Shown piece after piece: positions 37,411-42,897 of a stretch of 42,897 nucleotides of DNA. The position numbers and the translations under genes were made by a program. The stretch lies in NCBI GenBank assembly GCA_944326695.1, contig CALVEZ010000031.1, positions 1-42,897 on the forward strand, in the 5' to 3' direction. Under the pieces are notes generated by a model. The model was not told the origin of the DNA. It searched no databases and was given only the letters and a program-made list of their open reading frames with translations. This DNA is from Candidatus Bilophila faecipullorum. Lineage in GTDB: Bacteria; Desulfobacterota; Desulfovibrionia; Desulfovibrionales; Desulfovibrionaceae. Position 1 is the stretch's first letter. Each line of letters begins with the position of its first letter.

Positions 37411-37572
37411 TGCCTTTTAGACAGCCCCCCTTCAAAGCCTTTCACTAAGTGAAAAGGGCCTCGGAGGGGGGCTACATCAAAGGCGTCTCAACGCCGGAGA
37501 AAAAAAGTATTCGGAAAAAGCGGACCTGCTTCCGTACATGAACAGCTGAAAGGAGTGAAAGCGCGAAAGATG
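37411..37572 (+). repeat. Dispersed hairpin repeat, copy B
   Basis: Direct repeat of 26008-26166. Conserved parts include tgcctttt-agacag, cctttcac-aagtgaaa, ggcctcggagggg, aaggcgtctcaacgccg and gctgaaaggagtgaa. The long stem is damaged on its left arm (cccttcaaagcct versus ccctccgaggcct in copy A), so copy B is the more decayed one. Confidence 0.8.
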
Positions 37573-37632
37573 CGCCGTTAGGCTCTCCCTTCCTTTACTT
37601 GAAGTGACGGTTGAACACAGCGCGATGGCTAA

Positions 37633-38514
37633 TTATATTTTTATATCAAAATCAGGCAGTTTATCTATTGAGTTCATATAATTCGGTGAAAGATGGGCAT
37701 ATCTTTGCGTCATTATCGTTGTTTTATGTCCAAGCATTTTCCCAAAACTATATAAAGGCACTCACTGCATAACTAACCAACTAGCAAAAGTATGGCGCAG
37801 AGTATAAAAAACAACTTTATATAGTGGATCGATTATATCTTCATTAAATTTGCATAGTTTGACTGCTCTGCGAAACGGAGCTCCCGCCTGTGTAAAGGGT
37901 TCTCCATTTTTCTTACAAAAAAGCAATGCTTCACGTGAGCTTGGTAAATACTTATGACACAATGAAGCAACAACTGGTTTCATTTTGATGTATCTTGAAT
38001 CTCCATTCTTGCTTTCAGCTACGTATATCACTTTATTTTTTAGTGAAATATGACATCGCCTTAAATTAAAAAATTCGTTTGGCCGAAGTCCCATATTCAT
38101 TGCTATGACAGCCAAATCACGCCAAAGCATACTAGAAAAAAATTTTCTATTTGATAAACAGGTTATCAGCATATTAGCTTCATCAACGGACAAAAAGCGA
38201 TACCTTTGATTTTTAACTTTAGGCATCGGAAACGATGGTAATTTTGTATCGCTGAGTTCATATTCTTTTGCGGTATACAGGACGCGTCTGAGCAAGCTCA
38301 GACAATGGTAGACGGTTTGAGGGCTCAGGTTCTTTTTTTCGAGATGGCGACGGAGCCGAACGAGATCGAGTTTTTTTATAGAGCTGATTTCTCTCTGTTC
38401 TAGGTAAGAGAGGTGAAGTTCACATCTACGGAGTTCGGTTCTCACTTCCTTTTTTGAGTCATCACAAAGAGTTAAGGAAGTATAAAGTTTCCAAGCGTCT
38501 TTCAGTATTGCCAT
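37633..38514 (-). pseudogene. Tyrosine integrase of island 1, inactivated by an in-frame stop
   Basis: The intact frame would give 293 residues. Catalytic Arg144 (GLRPNEFF) and Lys169 (ESKNG) are present. The HxxR box reads FYTLRHTFASWL, so the expected His is Tyr237. An in-frame TGA replaces codon 251, and the frame then continues with YSFGKMLGHK, TMTQRY-like QRYAHLSP and a stop at 37633, so the second His and catalytic Tyr272 are lost. The start has GAGGT upstream. It lies 90 bp from the right att copy, facing left, and is much more AT-rich than the core genome. At least two independent hits make it inactive unless the stop is read through. Confidence 0.88.
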
Positions 38515-38604
38515 TTCTTACCTCATGCGGTATATAGGGAAAAAAACGCATAATAGGTAAAAAAAATCTTTGGAAATTAAAGACTAGTAGATAGAAAGAC
38601 ATAT

Positions 38605-38651
38605 GGCCTTTCACGCCGTCAACAGCGGTTCAAATCCGCTTGGGGATGCCA
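38605..38651 (+). repeat. Second att copy (attR of island 1, attL of element 2)
   Basis: A 47-nt copy of the tRNA-Glu 3' half with one mismatch (T at 38647). It lacks the 5' half of a tRNA and cannot fold into one. It separates the dead integrase on the left from a live-looking integrase on the right. Confidence 0.9.
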
Positions 38652-38666
38652 AATTTAGGTACGAAG

Positions 38667-38708
38667 AAGAATGCCAAGGTCCAAAAGACCTTGGCATTCT
38701 TTGTTTTT
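38667..38708 (+). terminator. Strong terminator after the second att copy
   Basis: Perfect 15-bp stem (aagaatgccaaggtc / gaccttggcattctt), loop caaaa, then tgttttt. It may be the original tRNA-Glu terminator pushed away by integration, or a guard that isolates element 2 from tRNA transcription. Confidence 0.9.
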
Positions 38709-38776
38709 CCCTTCCGGTATGGTTTCCCGAAGTCCAGCCTCGTCCGCTTGCATCCAAACATTTTATGGGTATATCC

Positions 38777-38860
38777 GTAGGTAGAAATGTGGTACGACAT
38801 TTCTGATACCTACATGAATAACAGCGCGGAATCAAAAATATTTTTATCCATGTGGGTATC
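38777..38860. promoter_or_regulatory. Cluster of inverted repeats upstream of the integrase
   Basis: gtaggta-gaaatgt pairs with acatttc-tga-tacctac (38777-38813). gatacctacatg (38805-38816) pairs with catgtgggtatc (38849-38860, one mismatch). Together they make three related half-sites between att and integrase, suitable as integrase arm sites or as an operator. Confidence 0.5.
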
Positions 38861-38890
38861 TCTTTGTCCAACGACAGCCAGGGAGTGCCC

Positions 38891-40102
38891 ATGCCTCTTA
38901 CCGATACCCACATCCGTAGTCTGAAACCCGACGTGAAACCCCGCAAGTATTTCGACGGCGGCGGTCTATTTCTCTTCATCCCCGTCAACGGAAGCAAGCT
39001 CTGGAGAATGGCATACCGTTTTGACGGCAAGAGCAAGCTGCTCAGTTTCGGGGAATATCCCACCGTATCACTCAAGGATGCCAGAGAACGCCGCGAAGAG
39101 GCGAAGCGCATGTTGTCCGGGGGAATTGACCCCTCAGACCACAAACGGCAGTTACGGCAGGCCAGAGCCATCGCGGAACGTGACAGCTTCCAGAATATCG
39201 CCAGAGAATGGCATGAAACCCGTATGGCGGAGTTTTCCGAAAAACATCAGGAAACCGTCATGTACCGGCTGGAGACCTACATCTTTCCGGCCATAGGCAA
39301 AACGCACATCGCCAAACTGGAGACACGGGATGTTATGGACGTGGTCAAGCCTCTGGAGCAGAGGGGAAACTATGAGACTTCCCGGCGAGTGCTGCAAATC
39401 ATCAGTCAGGTTTTCCGTTATGCGGTCATCACGGGCCGGGCGAAACACAATGTCGCTGCCGATCTCCGAGGGGCTTTGAGGCCGAGAAAAACCGTTCACC
39501 GGGCGGCGGTGTTGAAACCGGAGAAAGTCGGTCAGCTTCTGCGGGACATCGACGCCTACGAAGGTTATTTCCCGCTGGTCTGTGCCCTGAAACTGGCTCC
39601 GTTGTTTTTCACCCGTCCCACGGAGTTGCGGGCCGCCCAATGGAAGGAATTTGACCTTGAGGCCGGGGAATGGCGCATCCCTGCGGAACGCATGAAAATG
39701 CGCCGTCAGCATCTTGTGCCTCTGTCCCGGCAGGCAATGTCCATTCTTCGGGAACTTCAGAAATACTCCGGGGAGGGAAAATACCTCTTTCCCTCCATCC
39801 GTACGGAGGTACGGCCCATTTCTGATGCAACCATGCTCAATGCGCTCCGGCGCATGGGCTACCAGAAACACGAAATGAGCGTGCACGGCTTCCGTTCCAT
39901 CGCGTCCACGCTGCTCAATGAACTCGGCTATAACCGGGACTGGATAGAGCGACAGCTTGCCCACGGGGAACAGGACGAAGTGCGGGCGGCATACAATTAT
40001 GCGGAATATCTGCCGGAGCGCCGAAAGATGATGCAGACATGGGCTGACTATTTAGACGGATTACGCAACACGCAACAGAAAAGAATCAGGGAGGAAGCAT
40101 GA
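38891..40102 (+). CDS. P4-type tyrosine integrase
   Basis: 403 residues. The N-terminal arm-binding domain of P4 integrases is seen (KPRKYFDGGGLFLFI, LSFGEYPTVSLKDARE). The catalytic set is complete: Arg242 in TRPTELR, His332 and Arg335 in HGFRS, His358 in LAHGEQ and Tyr368 in RAAYNYAEYL. It should integrate and excise the element at the tRNA-Glu 3' end 240 bp to its left. The start at 38891 has GGGAG upstream; an earlier in-frame ATG at 38852 lacks one. Its stop overlaps the next start by four bases (ATGA). Confidence 0.95.
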   Translation: MPLTDTHIRSLKPDVKPRKYFDGGGLFLFIPVNGSKLWRMAYRFDGKSKLLSFGEYPTVSLKDARERREEAKRMLSGGIDPSDHKRQLRQARAIAERDSFQNIAREWHETRMAEFSEKHQETVMYRLETYIFPAIGKTHIAKLETRDVMDVVKPLEQRGNYETSRRVLQIISQVFRYAVITGRAKHNVAADLRGALRPRKTVHRAAVLKPEKVGQLLRDIDAYEGYFPLVCALKLAPLFFTRPTELRAAQWKEFDLEAGEWRIPAERMKMRRQHLVPLSRQAMSILRELQKYSGEGKYLFPSIRTEVRPISDATMLNALRRMGYQKHEMSVHGFRSIASTLLNELGYNRDWIERQLAHGEQDEVRAAYNYAEYLPERRKMMQTWADYLDGLRNTQQKRIREEA

Positions 40103-40266
40103 AAGAGGACACCATGAACGACCGTGATGTTTGTATCTCCATCGGGAAAATAGAAGGCGAGACGCAGGTGACGAGCAATGACACCGGCTGGAGCGAGGAA
40201 GAAAAGGAACGTATGAGACAATACGGCTATGACGACATGGATATAATCCGGGCGTGGTATAGCTGA
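40099..40266 (+). CDS. Small acidic protein coupled to the integrase
   Basis: A 55-residue protein starting MKEDTMNDRDVC and ending DDMDIIRAWYS. The ATG overlaps the integrase stop as ATGA, and GGGAGG lies six bases upstream, so it is translationally coupled. A good terminator follows 18 bp later. It is acidic (EEEKERMRQYGYDD) and soluble, with no known family. Placement suggests an integrase partner, such as a directionality or anti-excision factor, but that is inference. Confidence 0.7.
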   Translation: MKEDTMNDRDVCISIGKIEGETQVTSNDTGWSEEEKERMRQYGYDDMDIIRAWYS

Positions 40267-40283
40267 TAACGCCTGTTTCCAGT

Positions 40284-40330
40284 AAACAGCGGCACGGAAG
40301 GTATATGACAATCCCTGCCGCTGTTTTTTT
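40284..40330 (+). terminator. Terminator of the integrase operon
   Basis: Eleven-bp stem (aaacagcggca / tgccgctgttt) with a 21-nt loop and a run of seven T. Confidence 0.9.
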
Positions 40331-40367
40331 GTTGTCCATCTTTTGACGACAGGCTATCCTTTCCTCC

Positions 40368-41345
40368 ATGACAGACCGGCAGAACATTACCATAGGCAGA
40401 GCACGACAGGCGTATGGCCTGTCTGCCAGACAAGGTGAAATGCTTATTCAGGCGCTTTGGCCTGACTCCGTTCTGCCTCTGGAATTATGGCGTGGAACAT
40501 ATGAGACTTGCTGGCAGGCATTTGTCGCGAGCCGTCATGCAGTATACGGAACACAGCTCCCGGAATTTCCTTCAGCTCCAGAACCGGATACAGGCATTCA
40601 GACGTATCTGCTTGGCTTTGACGTGATGGAATTTTTCAGAACGATATCGACAGTTGTTCCTCTTAACTCCCTGCGATATGGACTGGATGTTATCCTTGAA
40701 GAATCCTTTGAAGATACGGCGTCTGTATTTCCAAAAGAACGAGAATTTCTGTTCAACAGTCTGAATAGACTGAACACAGAAAATATTTTCGAGCAGTATT
40801 CACCGGATTCAGAACTGTTTGAGAAGCCGGTATGTTCCATTCCCGTTTCAAGCTACCACTTCATTGCGCATATTTTCGTCAATACCATAATGGTGGATAG
40901 GGACGCCGCTATCAGGCATCTCCGTCATTATCCTCTGCATCGGGAAGTAAAATGCATCACCCGCGCCCTTGTGGAATCCGTTTTACGGGCAGCTCCTCCG
41001 GAATCGTCTGTTGCTGATAAAACGGCGGCAGTTCCCACATGTGAAAGGTCGCCACAGGATGGAAAACTCGTTTTTCGTATTCCCGGAGTTCTCTGGGAAG
41101 GAAGGCCGGATGCGGCTGTCCGTGACGCCATGAAAGAGAACTATCCTCTTGAGGTGATCGCCTACGTTCTGCTGTACTGGTGCGGTCCCCAAACATCCGG
41201 GACAGGTCATAAAACCCCACAAGGCCGGAAGACGCATGTGGGCCGCCTACTTGCGGAAAAAGAGTACAGGGACGAAAAATCCTATCGCAATCTGGTGGAT
41301 ATGCTCCTCAAGGGAACGGATGCATACTCCATACTCAAGGCATGA
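40368..41345 (+). CDS. Hypothetical protein of element 2, 325 aa
   Basis: Not recognised. A soluble protein without signal peptide. The N-terminus ITIGRARQAYGLSARQGE resembles a helix-turn-helix start, and the C-terminal ~90 residues are basic. The given ATG has no ribosome-binding site; an internal ATG at 40440 has AAGGTG upstream and would shorten it by 24 residues, but would cut the HTH-like part. It stands alone between two terminators. AlpA-regulated or replication accessory roles are possible but unsupported. Confidence 0.65.
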   Translation: MTDRQNITIGRARQAYGLSARQGEMLIQALWPDSVLPLELWRGTYETCWQAFVASRHAVYGTQLPEFPSAPEPDTGIQTYLLGFDVMEFFRTISTVVPLNSLRYGLDVILEESFEDTASVFPKEREFLFNSLNRLNTENIFEQYSPDSELFEKPVCSIPVSSYHFIAHIFVNTIMVDRDAAIRHLRHYPLHREVKCITRALVESVLRAAPPESSVADKTAAVPTCERSPQDGKLVFRIPGVLWEGRPDAAVRDAMKENYPLEVIAYVLLYWCGPQTSGTGHKTPQGRKTHVGRLLAEKEYRDEKSYRNLVDMLLKGTDAYSILKA

Positions 41346-41385
41346 CCAGCCTGCCGTTTTCCCGTCTTTTTTAGATTTTCCCGTC

Positions 41386-41407
41386 CGATTCCCTCGCGGG
41401 AATCGTT
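41386..41407 (+). terminator. Hairpin after the 325-aa gene
   Basis: Stem cgattccc / gggaatcg, loop tcgc, then ttt. A weak but plausible terminator about 40 bp after the stop codon. Confidence 0.6.
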
Positions 41408-41422
41408 TGACGTGTGCCAGAT

Positions 41423-41458
41423 TCTCCTGAAATCCAACCAGATTCAGGAGATTTTTTT
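41423..41458 (+). promoter_or_regulatory. Terminator-like hairpin that holds the AlpA ribosome-binding site
   Basis: Arms tctcctgaa (41423-41431) and ttcaggaga (41443-41451) are followed by seven T and then ATG. The right arm contains AGGAG, the only ribosome-binding site for the gene at 41459. The same fold could end transcription or hide the site, so it looks like a built-in control switch for the AlpA/primase operon. Confidence 0.6.
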
Positions 41459-41677
41459 ATGAAACAGCATCAAGCGCCCATCCCCGTTCACGGCCTTCTG
41501 CGTCTGCCCCAGGTTCTCAGCATGATTCCCATAAGCAAGAGCGCATGGTGGGAGGGGTGTCGCACCGGGCGTTATCCCAAACCCGTGAAACTCGGCCCCA
41601 AAACAACAGTCTGGCGGGCGGAGGACATTGCCGCATTTATCGAAAGCCTTGGCTGTCAGGGAGAGAATCATGAGTAA
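41459..41677 (+). CDS. AlpA-family regulator
   Basis: 72 residues. LLRLPQVLSMIPISKSAWWEGCRTGRYPKP followed by GPKTTVWRAEDIAAFIESL is the AlpA/Phage_AlpA HTH pattern (quoted core: SKSAWWEGCRTGRYP, VWRAEDIAAFI). In P4-like elements and CP4-57 such proteins switch on excision or operon expression. The start at 41459 has AGGAG eight bases away inside a hairpin; the longer frame from 41414 lacks a site. It overlaps the primase gene by eight bases, so the two are co-translated. Confidence 0.88.
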   Translation: MKQHQAPIPVHGLLRLPQVLSMIPISKSAWWEGCRTGRYPKPVKLGPKTTVWRAEDIAAFIESLGCQGENHE

Positions 41678-42897
41678 TCCTCTGCAAACCTTTCGGGACA
41701 TCCTGACCGACAAGGGATTGATTCCGGCCGAAATCATGGCGGACGGGAAACTGCATCGTTGTCCTACCCAGACCAAACCGCACAAACAAAACGGCGCCTA
41801 TATCGCGCATGTCGATATCCCTGCGACGCTTTGGTGGTGCAACTGGGAAAACGGAGAACAGGGCACATTTACCGAGTCTGGGGAGAGGCCGCTCTCCCCG
41901 GCTGAAAGGGATGTCTTACAGAGGCGTCAAAACAACATACGGCGGCAGCGTGAGGAGGAATACGCTCAACGGTATGAAACAGCGGCGAAACAGGCACAGG
42001 ACATACTGAACGCCTCTTTTCCCGGTTCATCGGAACATCCCTATCTGAGGCGTAAAGGTATTCCCGCGCTTGCGGACATGCGTCAGACACGGAATGGGAT
42101 GTTGCTTCTCCCCATCAGGGGTATTTCAGGCAAGGTGCAAAGCCTGCAATATATCGCTCCGGACGGAACGAAGCGCTTTCTCGTAGGCGGGAAAGTTCAG
42201 GGGGGGTACTTCGTCCTTCCCGGCAATCCGGAAAAACCTCTTGTCCTTTGCGAAGGATACGCCACAGGCGCCAGCATTCACCTTGCCGTTAACTGTACCG
42301 TATATGTGACGTTCTCAGCCAATAACCTGCCTTTCGTGGCCAATCTCGTGCGGCATACGTTCCCGGACGCCTCCATCATCATTTGCGGCGATAATGATGA
42401 AGCAGGTCGCGGTAAAGGACAGGAAGCGGCGCAGACGGCACAGGCACGCCTTGTTTTGCCGAGCTTTGTCACAGGAGCGGGCAAGGATTTCAACGATCTG
42501 CATCAGAGTGATGGCCTACAGGAAGTCCGCCGCCAGTTGGAAGACTCAGAACAGACCGGCGGCGGTCCTGCGCTCGTATCGTTGAATATGGGCGAATTTC
42601 TTTCCATGTCCATAACTGAACGGGGGTATCTTTTATCGCCTGTTCTTCCGGTACAGGGCATAGGCATCCTGTACGCCCCGCGCGGCATAGGCAAGACGTT
42701 CGCCGCGTTGAGCATCGCCGTTGCGGTAGCTTCCGGCGGAGCGGTGTTCAGCTGGCGCGCGCCGATGCCCAAACGGACGCTGTATGTGGACGGAGAAATG
42801 CCCGCCACTTCCATGCAGAGCCGCCTTTCCGCTCTTGTCAACGGCATGTCCGTTCCCCCGCATACGTTGAAAAACATGGCGCTCATCACACCGGATT
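41670..42897 (+). CDS. Toprim/RepA-like primase-helicase, partial (runs off the right end)
   Basis: 409 codons are visible and the frame is open at the window edge. A Toprim fold lies at about residues 190-265, with Glu195 in CEGYATG and DND at 241-243. A RepA-like AAA+ domain starts near 330, with Walker A APRGIGKT at 336-343 and Walker B LYVDGE near 371-376. An N-terminal Cys/Trp-rich stretch (residues 31-58) may bind zinc. It would prime and unwind DNA for element replication, like the P4 alpha-type proteins but with a KaiC/RepA-type ATPase. GGGAGA lies upstream of the ATG, which is inside the end of alpA. Confidence 0.9.
   Translation, partial: MSNPLQTFRDILTDKGLIPAEIMADGKLHRCPTQTKPHKQNGAYIAHVDIPATLWWCNWENGEQGTFTESGERPLSPAERDVLQRRQNNIRRQREEEYAQRYETAAKQAQDILNASFPGSSEHPYLRRKGIPALADMRQTRNGMLLLPIRGISGKVQSLQYIAPDGTKRFLVGGKVQGGYFVLPGNPEKPLVLCEGYATGASIHLAVNCTVYVTFSANNLPFVANLVRHTFPDASIIICGDNDEAGRGKGQEAAQTAQARLVLPSFVTGAGKDFNDLHQSDGLQEVRRQLEDSEQTGGGPALVSLNMGEFLSMSITERGYLLSPVLPVQGIGILYAPRGIGKTFAALSIAVAVASGGAVFSWRAPMPKRTLYVDGEMPATSMQSRLSALVNGMSVPPHTLKNMALITPD

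Larger units (their letters stand above)
36359..37632. other. AT-rich gap with decayed sequence
   Basis: About 1.27 kb with the operon 2 promoter at its left, copy B of the dispersed repeat at 37411-37572, and coding-like but broken frames near 36681-36820 (plus strand, ends LLGGMAPFPE) and 36940-37110. None has a recognisable family or ribosome-binding site. Most likely remains of former mobile genes. Confidence 0.5.
11592..38651. mobile_element. tRNA-Glu-integrated genomic island (about 27 kb)
   Basis: The island is bounded by direct repeats of the tRNA-Glu 3' end. It has a decayed tyrosine integrase beside the right repeat, a small excisionase-like HTH protein and decayed genes at the left, and two catabolic operons as cargo. 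Non-coding stretches and the integrase are much more AT-rich than the flanking core. No conjugation, replication or phage structural genes are seen, so it is probably a reduced island that can no longer move by its own integrase. An alternative is that only the ends are island and the operons were added stepwise, as the internal repeats suggest. Confidence 0.8.
38605..42897 (+). mobile_element. P4-like integrative element (left end, continues past the window)
   Basis: An att copy, P4-type integrase, AlpA-like regulator and Toprim/RepA primase follow one another on the plus strand. This is the layout of phage-satellite or plasmid-like integrative elements. The right att site and the remainder lie outside the window, so size and class are open. 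Confidence 0.78.

Noticed and set aside
38605..38651. Second tRNA-Glu gene
   Set aside because: Just the 3' half is present; no 5' acceptor strand or D-arm lies upstream, so it is an att repeat.

Overview
The window looks like a chromosome segment of a GC-rich anaerobe of the Desulfovibrionales, most like Bilophila, Desulfovibrio or a close relative. This rests on gene style: a MobB protein with an added Fe-S domain, a two-subunit class I fumarase, abundant TTT and TRAP transporters, and strong sigma-54 promoters. It is inference, because no rRNA or marker gene is present.

Left core (1-11561). In order: mobB-FeS (-), a sigma-54 promoter followed by a short leader or possible small RNA, a YchJ-type SEC-C protein (+), an exported polysaccharide deacetylase (-), glnS (-), an exported EF-hand protein (-), the fumarase subunits (-), two unrecognised proteins (+) and ilvD (+). 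An intact tRNA-Glu(UUC) gene follows at 11562-11638.

Island 1 (about 11592-38651). The last 47 nt of the tRNA recur at 38605-38651 with one mismatch, so this is a tRNA-Glu-targeted integrated island of about 27 kb. Its left end holds phage-like small genes and decayed genes. Its right end holds a tyrosine integrase killed by an in-frame stop and also carrying a catalytic His-to-Tyr change. The cargo is two catabolic operons, both on the minus strand. Operon 1 (25214 down to 14380) has a sigma-54 activator, a well-formed -24/-12 promoter, a sodium:solute symporter, an acylating aldehyde dehydrogenase, both subunits of a glutaconate-type CoA-transferase, a TctBAC tripartite transporter and a saccharopine-dehydrogenase-like oxidoreductase. 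It should import a carboxylate, exchange it onto CoA and interconvert acyl-CoA with an aldehyde. Operon 2 (36358 down to 26795) has an XRE/S24 regulator, a pirin-like cupin, a TAXI-TRAP receptor and fused permease, an ornithine-cyclodeaminase-family enzyme, two tandem aspartase/fumarase-type lyases and a RarD-like permease. It probably takes up an amino-acid-like compound and releases fumarate. Operon 2 is bracketed by two direct copies of a ~160 bp hairpin-bearing repeat, and an IS5-type transposase fragment lies beside the left copy.

Element 2 (38605 to beyond the window). A second, apparently intact P4-type integrase starts just right of the second att copy. It is followed by a 55-residue translationally coupled protein, an unrecognised 325-residue protein, an AlpA-like regulator and the start of a Toprim/RepA-type primase-helicase. 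The tRNA-Glu locus therefore carries two elements in tandem, the inner one locked and the outer one probably still mobile.
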